Below, in pieces: positions 27,523 to 35,918 of a stretch of DNA of 64,000 nucleotides. The stretch covers positions 109,632-173,631 of the forward strand of contig LAKY01000071.1 of NCBI GenBank assembly GCA_000987045.1, read 5' to 3'. The translations under genes were made by a program, and so were the position numbers. Each line of letters starts with the position of its first letter. Position 1 is the stretch's first letter. Source of the stretch: Clostridiales bacterium PH28_bin88 (GTDB lineage: Bacteria > Bacillota > PH28-bin88). The notes under the pieces were generated by a model that made no database searches, was not told where the DNA came from, and saw only the letters and a program-made list of their open reading frames with translations.

Positions 27523-27951
27523 ATGAAGCTGTTTCGCCGGTTGAATTACCGGGCGTTGTTTAAGGGGGTACTGGCAGGAGTGTTGACGTGGGCGGCAGGG
27601 GTGGTTCCCGCGGCGGTATGGGTTTTGATCGATGACGCTCCCGCCACGGACGTTTCCCGCTACCTGGCGGTGCTGTTTTGGTTTGCGGTATTTGTCGCCG
27701 GTGTCCGAGCGGGGGAAAAGTCGAGAGCAGGTGGTGTCCACGGTGCCTGGGTGGGGATGCTGATGGGTCTCGGGGTGCTCCTGCTGCGGGGGGTACTGGC
27801 CCCTTCCTCGATGGACTTGTTATCGGTTTTGAGTTTCCAAGCCATGGCGATGTTAATTGGGACTGCAGGGGGTACATGCGGCCACAACCTGGCTCTGGCC
27901 GCCAGGAACCGTTCCGCCCGGGGCCAAGCCCGCCTGCCTAACACGCCTTAA
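27523..27951 (+). CDS. Small TIGR04086-like integral membrane protein
   Basis: 142 residues from ATG 27523, chosen because AAGGAGGGG lies at the right distance; frames further upstream lack such a site. Four hydrophobic segments (about 14-36, 43-58, 70-92, 97-117) separated by short basic or glycine-rich loops, basic C-terminus. It looks like the TIGR04086 family of Clostridial four-helix membrane proteins; no function is known. It stands alone. Confidence 0.65.
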   Translation: MKLFRRLNYRALFKGVLAGVLTWAAGVVPAAVWVLIDDAPATDVSRYLAVLFWFAVFVAGVRAGEKSRAGGVHGAWVGMLMGLGVLLLRGVLAPSSMDLLSVLSFQAMAMLIGTAGGTCGHNLALAARNRSARGQARLPNTP

Positions 27952-28065
27952 TCGAAAAAATAACGAGAAAGTTTCCGGAAAAAAAGGGAAAATTGCGGCT
28001 TTGCGCGAAGTGATCACAATTGGACCAAGCTTCTAGCAATATTTCTTGTTGGGGTGGTGTAAGGA

Positions 28066-29013
28066 TTGAAGTTGGTAGACGAGGTGCTTGCGGGTAACCG
28101 GCGAGCCATCGCCAAGACCATTACCCTGGTAGAAAATGAAGCGCCGGAGAAAGAGGAGTTGCTGGGAGGTCTTTACGCCCATACCGGGAAGGCATACGTC
28201 ATTGGCGTCACCGGGTCCCCCGGGGCGGGCAAGAGTTCACTGGTGGATAAATTGACGGGCGAGATCCGGAGAGAAGGGTTGTCGGTAGGCATCATAGCCG
28301 TGGATCCCACCAGCCCGTTCAGCGGAGGTGCGCTTTTAGGCGACCGTATCCGCATGCAGGAGCACGTGCTGGATGAGGGAGTATTCATCCGCAGTATGGG
28401 TACCAGGGGGAGCCTAGGAGGGCTATCCCGGGCTACCAAAGAGGTGATCAAGGTACTGGATGCTTCCGGTAAAGACGTGGTGCTGGTGGAGACCGTGGGT
28501 GTCGGGCAGTCGGAGCTGGACATCATGAACGCCGCGGATACCACTGTCGTTGTGCTGACACCGGGGGCAGGGGACGTTATTCAGACGCTGAAGGCAGGGA
28601 TCATGGAGATTGCCGATGTGTTTGCGGTTAATAAGGCTGATATGGAGGGGGCCCAGAAGGTAGTTACAGAAGTTCAGACCATGCTGGACCTGGACCTAAA
28701 ACGCCAGTGGCGGCCACCGGTGGTTTCTACCGTTTCTCTTACCGGGGAGGGTCTTGCCGACCTCTATGCTGCGGTTAAAAGGCACCGTGAATACCTGGGG
28801 GAAAATGGGAAACTGCAGATGGTGCGTGAACGGCGGACCAGGTCCGAGGTGATCGACATAGTGATGGAACACTTGAAACAGATGGTTATCCAGCAATTCA
28901 GGGCTTCCGCCCAGCTGGACGGGATTTTGGACCTGGTGGTGCGGCGGGAACTGGATCCCTACCGGGCTTCGATGCAGATAATCAAAGAATTTATTTCGGG
29001 TGACAAAGGGTAA
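28066..29013 (+). CDS. meaB: MeaB/ArgK-type GTPase of B12-dependent acyl-CoA mutases
   Basis: 315 residues from TTG 28066. G3E-family GTPase: Walker A GVTGSPGAGKSSLVD (about 46-60), Mg-binding VDPTSPFSGGALLGDRIRM (about 82-100), GVGQSELD (about 145-152) and NKAD (about 188-191). MeaB loads and protects adenosylcobalamin on methylmalonyl-CoA mutase or related mutases. The mutase genes that usually adjoin meaB are absent; the next genes are a CoA ligase and a dehydratase-like enzyme, so it may serve a mutase encoded elsewhere. Confidence 0.93.
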   Translation: MKLVDEVLAGNRRAIAKTITLVENEAPEKEELLGGLYAHTGKAYVIGVTGSPGAGKSSLVDKLTGEIRREGLSVGIIAVDPTSPFSGGALLGDRIRMQEHVLDEGVFIRSMGTRGSLGGLSRATKEVIKVLDASGKDVVLVETVGVGQSELDIMNAADTTVVVLTPGAGDVIQTLKAGIMEIADVFAVNKADMEGAQKVVTEVQTMLDLDLKRQWRPPVVSTVSLTGEGLADLYAAVKRHREYLGENGKLQMVRERRTRSEVIDIVMEHLKQMVIQQFRASAQLDGILDLVVRRELDPYRASMQIIKEFISGDKG

Positions 29014-29023
29014 CCGAGCCTCT

Positions 29024-29071
29024 CCAGGTGATGCGGCAGCAATTCATATGATGTCGTCCTGCATCACCTGG
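29024..29071 (+). promoter_or_regulatory. Long inverted repeat after meaB
   Basis: Perfect 11-bp arms CCAGGTGATGC / GCATCACCTGG around a 26-base loop. The arms share GTGATGC / GCATCAC with the terminator hairpin 35 bases downstream, so alternative pairings are possible. Confidence 0.55.
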
Positions 29072-29106
29072 TGTTGTGGTATTCATCAACTGCGCGGCAT
29101 TATACG

Positions 29107-29147
29107 AAGCTTCTTGTGATGCAGAACAGCATCGCAAGAAGCTTTTC
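29107..29147 (+). terminator. Terminator after meaB
   Basis: About 16-bp stem AAGCTTCTTGTGATGC / GCATCGCAAGAAGCTT (one T-G pair), six-base loop, then TTCTCTT. Separates meaB from the sigma-54 operon. Confidence 0.85.
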
Positions 29148-29200
29148 TCTTGGTCACGGGTGTATCCCGGCAGGCGTACTTCCGGTAAGGCCATTAAATC

Positions 29201-29241
29201 GGCCTGCGAATTTCCCCTGCTTTAAAGGGAATTCAGCCAGG
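29201..29241 (+). promoter_or_regulatory. Candidate upstream activator dyad for the sigma-54 operon
   Basis: Imperfect inverted repeat GGCCTGCGAATTTCCC ... GGGAATTCAGCCAGGC centred about 65 bases upstream of the -24 box. Enhancer-binding proteins of the NtrC type use such dyads. Not supported by a second copy in the window. Confidence 0.4.
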
Positions 29242-29285
29242 CATAGCGTTCAGAAAAGGAAGATATTTAAGATAAAACAGAAAAG

Positions 29286-29301
29286 TGGCATGAAACTTGC
29301 A
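29286..29301 (+). promoter_or_regulatory. Sigma-54 (-24/-12) promoter
   Basis: TGGCATGAAACTTGCA fits the consensus TGGCAC-N5-TTGCA with one deviation; the GG and GC doublets are ten bases apart as required. It lies 56 bases upstream of the ATG of the second CoA-ligase gene, and a sigma-54 activator gene lies downstream at 33932. Confidence 0.85.
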
Positions 29302-29356
29302 ATTGGAAAAACAGAGCCGGGTATTCGTGTTAATTATGTAAAAGGAGGAGAAGAAA

Positions 29357-30679
29357 ATGGGCAGTTATCGCAAGTACTGGGATGCGGAAATCGAGACCAT
29401 GCCCAGGGAGGAATTGAAAAAGTACCAGCTAAAACTCTTACGGGAAGCCGTTGATTACTCGTACAACCGTTCGCCGTACTACCGGCGGGCCTTCGACATG
29501 CACAATGTCAAGCCGGAAGATTTAAAAAGCCTGGAGGATTTGAAAAGGTTTCCTACAATGAATAAAATTACGTTGAGGGAGCGGCAGCAGGCAGTCCCGG
29601 ATTTTGGCGACATCACCTGTGTGCCTGAAGAGGAGATAGTTTATATGTCGGCCTCCAGCGGATCAACCGGCGTACCAACCGCTTCGCCGTTTACTTATCA
29701 AGACTTCGAGGACTTTCAGGACTTCGAGGCCCGCCTGTTCTGGTCGTCAGGGATGCGGCCCTCTGACAGGTATGTCCACGCATTGAACTTTACTCTATTT
29801 GTGGGAGGGCCAGACGTAATCGGGGCGCAGAAGGTGGGAGCGCTGTGCATTTGGGCGGGCACCGTGCCGTCGGAAAGGATGATCTCCATTCTCCAGACAT
29901 GGAGGCCCACCATCACCTGGACCACTCCCTCGTATGCCTGGTACCTGGGTGAAACGGCCAAGGCCCAGGGGATTGACCCGGCAAAAGACCTGGCTATTAA
30001 AAAGATCTTTGTAGCCGGGGAACCGGGGGGATCTATCCCCGAGACGCGGGAGGCCATTGAGGCCCTGTGGGGGGCAGACCTGTACGATTATTACGGGCTG
30101 TCCGACATCTTTGGCGCCTGCGCAGGGATGTGTGAAGAAAAAGACGGGCTCCACTGGGCCGAGGACCATATTTTTACGGAGGTGATAGACCCGGAAACCG
30201 GAGAAGAGGTCGAGGAAGGCGCAAGAGGCGAACTGGTGTTGACCTCCATTAAAAAGAAAGCCCGGCCGCTAATCAGGTTCCGCACCGCCGACATAGTATC
30301 CTATACCACGGAAAAATGCCGTTGCGGGCGCACCCACATGCGGCTGCACGGTATCCACGGCAGGTTGGACGACATGCTGATTATCAAGGGAGTCAACGTA
30401 TTCCCCAGTGACATTGAAGCGATTGTCAGGAAGAACCCTGACCTTACGGGGGAATACAGGATAATTGTCACCGAAGAGATGCATTTAGCGTCAATTACGG
30501 TAGAAGTTGAGCATGCTCCCCATGTACACGGAGACGTAAGTCGCTTGGGTGCTGAAGTCGAAAAGGAATGCCTGAAAATAGTCGGCATTAAACCGCGGGT
30601 GAAGGTGCTGGCGCCTAACACGCTCCCCAGGGCTACCCACAAGGCCAAACGGGTATTCGATGAAAGGAAGCCGGGTTAA
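29357..30679 (+). CDS. Phenylacetate-CoA ligase family protein (PaaK2)
   Basis: 440 residues, ATG behind AAAGGAGGAG. Same architecture as PaaK1: MGSYRKYWDAEIETMPREEL at the start, P-loop MSASSGSTGVPT (about 94-105), YDYYGLSDIFGAC (about 240-252), and RFRTADIVSY / GRLDDMLIIKGVNVFPSDIE (about 305-350). The changed P-loop region and active-site surroundings suggest a different acid from PaaK1. First gene of the sigma-54 operon; its product should activate an organic acid to the CoA thioester used by the downstream dehydratase-like enzyme. Substrate not determinable. Confidence 0.9.
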   Translation: MGSYRKYWDAEIETMPREELKKYQLKLLREAVDYSYNRSPYYRRAFDMHNVKPEDLKSLEDLKRFPTMNKITLRERQQAVPDFGDITCVPEEEIVYMSASSGSTGVPTASPFTYQDFEDFQDFEARLFWSSGMRPSDRYVHALNFTLFVGGPDVIGAQKVGALCIWAGTVPSERMISILQTWRPTITWTTPSYAWYLGETAKAQGIDPAKDLAIKKIFVAGEPGGSIPETREAIEALWGADLYDYYGLSDIFGACAGMCEEKDGLHWAEDHIFTEVIDPETGEEVEEGARGELVLTSIKKKARPLIRFRTADIVSYTTEKCRCGRTHMRLHGIHGRLDDMLIIKGVNVFPSDIEAIVRKNPDLTGEYRIIVTEEMHLASITVEVEHAPHVHGDVSRLGAEVEKECLKIVGIKPRVKVLAPNTLPRATHKAKRVFDERKPG

Positions 30680-30747
30680 AAAAGCTCCAAAACAAAAAGC
30701 ACGGGCTCCCAGGGGCGCGCTAGAAATTTTAGGAGGAGGAACAGGGG

Positions 30748-32208
30748 ATGGGACTTAAAACAAGGAACGACTACCTGAAATCATTGAGGGCCATGCGCCC
30801 CAACGTTTACAAATTTGGTCAATTGATCGAGGATGTGACCGTTCACCCGGCGACCAGGCGGGTGGTGGAAAGCCATGCCCGGGCTTTCGACGCCGCCTAT
30901 GACCCCAAGTATTCCGATGTATTTACCACCAGATCCAGCTTTACCGGCGAAGAAATTCACCGTTTCAATTCCATGATGGCCAACCTGGACGATATCATGT
31001 ACAACGCTAAATTTAAACGCGCCATGTACCGTTTAACGGGTACCTGCACCGGGGGGTTATGCGTCGGTTGGAATGCTCAAAACGTCCTGTGGAATGTTAC
31101 TTACGAGATGGACCGCGAGTATGGCACCAGCTACCAGGAAAGGCTGAAGCAGTGGATTTTGACCGCCCAGAAAAAGGGGTTGGTGGTGGCGGGGGCACTG
31201 ACCGACGCCAAGGGTGACCGTAGTCTCAAGCCTTCCCAGCAGCCTGACAGGGACAGCAATGTCCACATCAAGGAGGTGCGGGAGGACGGGATCGTAATCC
31301 GCGGGGCAAAGGCGATGATTGCCGGCGTTGCCGCCTCCAATGAGATCTTTATCCTCCCGGGGTCAGGCTATGGCGAAGCCGATCAGGATTTCGCGGTGGC
31401 GTGTGTTGTGCCCCGGGACGCCCAGGGACTTACCGTTGTGGAGACTCGCCGGCCAAGTGACGGCAGGGAACTTGAAGAAGGGTTCGACATAGTCGAGACG
31501 GGGATTACTCAAGCCTATTTAATCTTTGAAGATGTTTTCCTCCCCAACGAAAGAGTTTTCATGTGCAAGGAGTACAAGTATAGCGGCAAGATTATCGAGT
31601 ACTTTACCGCCAATTACCGGGCTTGCATCGGCGCGTGTGTTGCCGGGCAGGGAGACGTGATGATCGGTGCGGCTGCCTTGATGGCCCGGGCCAATGGCCT
31701 CCCGGCCAAGACCTTTTCCGGCAAATTAGTGGAAATGGCGGTCAATAACGAAACCACGTACGGGGTAGGCATCGGGGCGATGGCCCTGGGCAAACAGCAC
31801 CCGGCAGGGGCCTGGATCTCCGATTCCCTGATGGCTCATACCAATAAAGTGCACGTGGCTACTCTTCCGTATGAAACCAAACGCCTTTGCCAGGATATCG
31901 GCGGGGGTATCGCCGAGACCGGTTGCCTGCCCTCTTACCAGGACTTTACTAATCCCGAGTACGGCCACCTGGTTCAGAGGTGTGTCAAGGCCGGCCAGCA
32001 TGTATCCGCCGAGACCAGGGCACGGGCGGCCCGGCTGGTAGAATGGCTTACGTTAGGGGCAGGAGTGCCGGGCTGCATGCACGGCGGCGGTTCTCCTGAC
32101 GGGGCCAAGCTGGTAGTGAGGGTGCGCACCCCTGTGGAGGATTACGTGGAATATGCCAGGAAAGTAGCGGGCATTAATGAACCCGTACTTGATCCGGAAA
32201 AGAAATGA
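30748..32208 (+). CDS. 4-hydroxybutyryl-CoA dehydratase / HpaB-family protein, divergent
   Basis: 486 residues, ATG behind AGGAGGAGG. The fold is that of the 4-hydroxyphenylacetate 3-hydroxylase/4-hydroxybutyryl-CoA dehydratase family, with an acyl-CoA-dehydrogenase-like middle and FAD site (about 140-275; DVFLPNERVFMCKEY) and helical C-domain (DIGGGIAETGCLPSYQDFTNPEYG, about 375-400). The Clostridium aminobutyricum enzyme holds a 4Fe-4S cluster by three Cys and one His. Here the matching places carry C100 and C105 and, in ANYRACIGAC, C293 and C297, with no His. So a cluster is likely but the chemistry may differ. Second gene of the sigma-54 operon. Confidence 0.8.
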   Translation: MGLKTRNDYLKSLRAMRPNVYKFGQLIEDVTVHPATRRVVESHARAFDAAYDPKYSDVFTTRSSFTGEEIHRFNSMMANLDDIMYNAKFKRAMYRLTGTCTGGLCVGWNAQNVLWNVTYEMDREYGTSYQERLKQWILTAQKKGLVVAGALTDAKGDRSLKPSQQPDRDSNVHIKEVREDGIVIRGAKAMIAGVAASNEIFILPGSGYGEADQDFAVACVVPRDAQGLTVVETRRPSDGRELEEGFDIVETGITQAYLIFEDVFLPNERVFMCKEYKYSGKIIEYFTANYRACIGACVAGQGDVMIGAAALMARANGLPAKTFSGKLVEMAVNNETTYGVGIGAMALGKQHPAGAWISDSLMAHTNKVHVATLPYETKRLCQDIGGGIAETGCLPSYQDFTNPEYGHLVQRCVKAGQHVSAETRARAARLVEWLTLGAGVPGCMHGGGSPDGAKLVVRVRTPVEDYVEYARKVAGINEPVLDPEKK

Positions 32209-32380
32209 TAACTGCAGCCTAACCGGTGGCCAGGTGAGAAATTCGCCCGGCTTACCGGAAAGAATAAATGGGCGATAGTGGAAGGGTAAATCAGGAAAAG
32301 TGAGGAGGTGGAGCGTTTTAAGGCGACCCAGCCAGCCAGGCAAATGAAACAGGAAAGCGATTACAGAAAGGGGGATCAAC

Positions 32381-33757
32381 TTGGCGCTTTATTTTGGAAA
32401 ACCGCGTTTGTCCGGTCCGGACCAAGAGCAACCCTATGCCTTAGGGGCTCTGAAACTACGTTTACCCTTTATCCACTACGGCATTGAATTTCCCGACTTG
32501 ATTCAGGGAGCAATCTTATGTGTTGTACCTATGGGGGTTACCGCGATCTTTACCTCTTCCCTCGGCATTCCCTTTGAACTGGGCATCACCATGGTGATTC
32601 TCAACAATTTCCTGTACTTGCTGCACACCTCTTTTGGTGATCCGGCGGTAGCAGGTTGGATCACTCCGGGTATCCCGCTCTACGTGGCCTTTCTGGCAGG
32701 GTTTCCCCAAGGCCCTGAGAGAATCCAGGCCATGATCGCATTGCAAATGGTTGTTGGTTTGATATTCCTGCTAATGGGAGTCTTACGCCTGGCGGGAACC
32801 GCAGTTAACCGGGTGCCGACGTCGTTAAAAGGAGGTATTCTACTAGGCGCGGGTATTGCCTCCGTTATCAGTGAATTCGGCGCCAAGGGACGGGTTTCTC
32901 AGATGCCGGTCACTATTCTATTCGGGGCTGCCGTTTCCTTCTTCATGCTGTTCTCCAAAACCACCCAGCCCTTGCGCAAAAAGTACAGCTTCTTCCGCTA
33001 CGTTGCCCAGTACGGTATTGCGGTTCCTTTTGTCATCTCCTATGCCCTGGGCATCATTATTAAAGAGGTCAAGATTCCGGAGATCTCCTGGGGGATGACC
33101 AACTTCCAGTTTGGTGAGGTGGTCAGGCAGTTTTCGGTATTCGGGGTTGGCTTCCCGCCGTTCCAGTTCTTTTTGGCGGCTGTTCCCATGGCGATTGCGG
33201 CGTACATTATCGCCTTCGGGGACGTGCTGGTCCTGTCCAGCCTTTTGAAAACCGCGGACGAGGCCCGGAGCGACGAAAAGGTGCTGTTCAACCCCAACCG
33301 CAACAGCGTTATCGTGTCCATTCGCAACCTGTTTGAATCCTTCTTCATGCCCTACCTGCCGCTGGCGGGTCCCCAGTGGACCGGGGGCCAGGCATTGGTG
33401 GTCAACCGGTACATCAACAGTACCCGTGAACAGGAAGACAGTTACTGGGGAGGCGCTACCTCCATCTTCTGGGGGATGAGCATTGCCCTTCTATTAGGAC
33501 CGGTAGTAAGCCTGTTTAAGCCCGGTGTGGCGGTAGGGATGTCGCTAACTCTTTTAATTCAGGGCTATCTCTGTGCTTACCTGGCCATGGAAATGCTGGA
33601 GACTAATCTCCAGCGCGGGATTGCGGGGATCGTGGGAGCGGTGCTGGCTACCAAGGGCGCGGCCTGGGGGCTGGCCGTCGGTTTGGTCCTGTATTTTGTG
33701 CTTGAACACCAGTGGATCAAGCCCGAGGTTTCGTCAACGCAAAAGGTTTCAGCATAA
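32381..33757 (+). CDS. NCS2-type (xanthine/uracil permease-like) transporter
   Basis: 458 residues from TTG 32381 behind GAAAGGGGG. About 12-14 hydrophobic segments; no signal peptide. The overall pattern (DLIQGAILCVVPMGVTAIF, paired half-helices GDPAVAGWITPGIPLY and FGDVLVLSSLLKTADEA) fits the nucleobase-cation symporter 2 / SulP structural class. Given its place in the operon behind a CoA ligase and a dehydratase-like enzyme it may import the organic acid substrate rather than a nucleobase; this is inference. A terminator-like hairpin follows. Confidence 0.75.
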   Translation: MALYFGKPRLSGPDQEQPYALGALKLRLPFIHYGIEFPDLIQGAILCVVPMGVTAIFTSSLGIPFELGITMVILNNFLYLLHTSFGDPAVAGWITPGIPLYVAFLAGFPQGPERIQAMIALQMVVGLIFLLMGVLRLAGTAVNRVPTSLKGGILLGAGIASVISEFGAKGRVSQMPVTILFGAAVSFFMLFSKTTQPLRKKYSFFRYVAQYGIAVPFVISYALGIIIKEVKIPEISWGMTNFQFGEVVRQFSVFGVGFPPFQFFLAAVPMAIAAYIIAFGDVLVLSSLLKTADEARSDEKVLFNPNRNSVIVSIRNLFESFFMPYLPLAGPQWTGGQALVVNRYINSTREQEDSYWGGATSIFWGMSIALLLGPVVSLFKPGVAVGMSLTLLIQGYLCAYLAMEMLETNLQRGIAGIVGAVLATKGAAWGLAVGLVLYFVLEHQWIKPEVSSTQKVSA

Positions 33758-33800
33758 TAGGGGCCGGGGCAGCTTTTAAAAACGGTTCCGGAAGCAAAAG

Positions 33801-33840
33801 GGCAGGGCATCAACCAGAAAAGTTGTACCCTGCCTCTTTA
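33801..33840 (+). terminator. Terminator-like hairpin after the permease gene
   Basis: GGCAGGG / CCCTGCC outer stem with an inner CAAC / GTTG pairing, followed by TCTTTA. The T run is weak. Confidence 0.5.
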
Positions 33841-33860
33841 ATTCTAAATATTGAAAAATA

Positions 33861-33869
33861 TGATATAAT
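33861..33869 (+). promoter_or_regulatory. Extended -10 promoter of the sigma-54 activator gene
   Basis: TGATATAAT, a TGn-TATAAT element in an AT-rich patch 63 bases upstream of the activator start. No clear -35 box. Confidence 0.45.
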
Positions 33870-33931
33870 TATAAATAATTCAAGGCATATACAGTTATCA
33901 AATTGCCGGCAGCTAACAAACTGCCCGGATC

Positions 33932-35803
33932 ATGAAGGGAAGGCGATGGGTTTTGCTGGTTAGTGACTTGATGAACCCCGACCCGGTTACGATCCTCGAT
34001 ACGACCAGCCTGCAGGAGGCCTTGCTGGTGCTGCGGGATAATCCAAACGGAAACGGTTTTATTCCTGTTGTCGACAGGGACGGGCAGATAGCAGCGGTGT
34101 TCGACCAATCCTGTGCAATTAACGCGCTGGCTCAGGAGGCTGACCGGCAAGGCCTGGTAATCCGTTGGTGCCGCAGAGACTTTCCCACTATCCCGGCATG
34201 GGCACCTTTAAGTCCCTCCGAGGTTACGCCTGATTACTTGCTGGTTGTTAACGAAAAAAGGCAACTGGTGGGAACCGTGAACGAGGCGGAAATCTGGTGG
34301 GGTTTGTGGCGTGAAGCCAGCCGGTTAATGGAAGAGAAGTCGAAGCCGAATGGAGGGGGGAAAGACTGGAGCCAGGCGGAAATGGAGGAAATAAGGCGGC
34401 TTAACCGGGAATTGGATAGCATCATCGAAGCCTCCTATGACGGGATATTTATTACCGACGGCCAGGGCCGGGTAATCAGGGTTAACAGTTCCTGGGAGCG
34501 TATTACCGGTGTTTCCAGGAAGTACGCGGTGGGAAAAACTGCCCAGTACATGGTGTCCAGAGGGCTGTATTCCCGTTCGGCGGCGGTCGCCGCCCTTAAG
34601 GAAAAAAAGAGGGTTACTACCATGCTTGAGATGACCCAGGGGAAAAAGAGGGGCCAAAAGATCATCGCGACGGGGACCCCAATTTGGGGTGAAGAGGGAG
34701 AAATAAAAATGGTGGTGGTGGATGTAAGGGATGTAACAGAACTTGTCAGCCTCAAGCAGCAGCTCGAAGAAACCCAGCGCTTGAACCAGCGTTACACCGC
34801 CCAGCTGGGGCAGATGCGGGCGCAGCAGGCAAGGTATGATGACATCGTGACCGGCAGTGGTATAATGAAGCGGGTGATGGAGATAACCGCCCAGGCGGCA
34901 AGGGTGGACTCCACCGTTCTCATCACGGGGGAATCAGGGGTGGGGAAGGAAGTGATCGCTCGAGCCATTCATCGATTAAGTCCCCGCTCTGAAGGCCCCA
35001 TGATCACGATAAACTGTGGCGCCATTCCGGAAAACTTGCTGGAATCGGAATTGTTCGGTTACGAGGCGGGAGCATTTACGGGAGCCAATAAACAGGGTAA
35101 ACCGGGGATGTTTGAACTGGCTGACAAGGGTACGCTCTTCCTGGACGAGGTGGGAGAACTGCCCATCAACCTGCAGGTAAAACTTCTAAGGGTATTACAA
35201 GACCATGAAGTGATGAGAGTCGGGGGCTTAAGCCCCATTGCCGTGGATACCCGCATTGTGGCGGCAACCAACAAGGACCTGTTGGAAATGGTAGGGCATG
35301 GGAAATTCCGTGAGGACCTGTTTTACCGGCTAAATGTTGTCTCTATTGAGGTACCTCCTTTGAGGGAGCGGCGGGAGGACATTCCCCCATTAGCCCTGCA
35401 CTGTTTGGAAAAGGTGAACCGCAAATACGGGTTTCAGAAACGGCTGTCACCCGCGGTGATTGACCGCTTTTTGACTTACAGTTGGCCGGGTAATGTCCGG
35501 GAACTGGAGAATGTCATCGAGAGGATGGTGGTGATGGCCGGCGGGGAGGAGATACTGGCGGAGCACCTGCCGGCTTACCTGTCAGGCCGGAACGGCCCGG
35601 CGGACGGGAGGGTCGATGTGCATGGAATTATACCTTTAAAAACAGCCCTGGAGCAGGTGGAACGACAGTTGATCAGCGAGGCCTTGGAGATGTACGGAAG
35701 CACCCGGAAAGCCGCCAGGGTGCTGGAGGTAAACCAGTCGACGATTGTGCGCAAAGCCGGCAAATACCGGATTCTTTCCTCAGGGGGATTGGAAGGTTTA
35801 TAA
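33932..35803 (+). CDS. Sigma-54-dependent transcriptional activator (CBS-PAS-AAA+-HTH)
   Basis: 623 residues. Order of domains: CBS-like ligand-sensing region (about 8-130; VSDLMNPDPVTILDTTSL), PAS domain (about 165-275; IIEASYDGIFITDGQGRVIRV), a short coiled coil (275-305), AAA+ domain with Walker A GESGVGKE (333-340), the sigma-54 contact loop GAFTGA (380-385) and Walker B LFLDEVGE, then a TyrR-like HTH (about 590-615; TRKAARVLEVNQSTIVRKAGKY). A TTG at 33953 behind GAAGGGAAGG is an alternative start. It most likely activates the sigma-54 promoter at 29286; CBS and PAS domains could sense a nucleotide, CoA ester or redox signal. Confidence 0.93.
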   Translation: MKGRRWVLLVSDLMNPDPVTILDTTSLQEALLVLRDNPNGNGFIPVVDRDGQIAAVFDQSCAINALAQEADRQGLVIRWCRRDFPTIPAWAPLSPSEVTPDYLLVVNEKRQLVGTVNEAEIWWGLWREASRLMEEKSKPNGGGKDWSQAEMEEIRRLNRELDSIIEASYDGIFITDGQGRVIRVNSSWERITGVSRKYAVGKTAQYMVSRGLYSRSAAVAALKEKKRVTTMLEMTQGKKRGQKIIATGTPIWGEEGEIKMVVVDVRDVTELVSLKQQLEETQRLNQRYTAQLGQMRAQQARYDDIVTGSGIMKRVMEITAQAARVDSTVLITGESGVGKEVIARAIHRLSPRSEGPMITINCGAIPENLLESELFGYEAGAFTGANKQGKPGMFELADKGTLFLDEVGELPINLQVKLLRVLQDHEVMRVGGLSPIAVDTRIVAATNKDLLEMVGHGKFREDLFYRLNVVSIEVPPLRERREDIPPLALHCLEKVNRKYGFQKRLSPAVIDRFLTYSWPGNVRELENVIERMVVMAGGEEILAEHLPAYLSGRNGPADGRVDVHGIIPLKTALEQVERQLISEALEMYGSTRKAARVLEVNQSTIVRKAGKYRILSSGGLEGL

Positions 35804-35918
35804 GTTTCTGGGTCTTCAATTATGAAGTTATGCTTTACCGTGACGATGATTCATGGTATATAAAGTGTAGTGGGGCCTGGCTTTAAAAATATTCTGCAAA
35901 CACGGGGGGGGTAGACCA

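Noticed and set aside
29071..29454. 127-codon frame between meaB and paaK2
   Set aside because: It runs through two hairpins, a terminator and the sigma-54 promoter and overlaps the start of paaK2 in another frame.
35875..35918. Second sigma-54 promoter before the C_GCAxxG_C_C gene
   Set aside because: TGGC and TGCA are present but about five bases too far apart to form a -24/-12 element.
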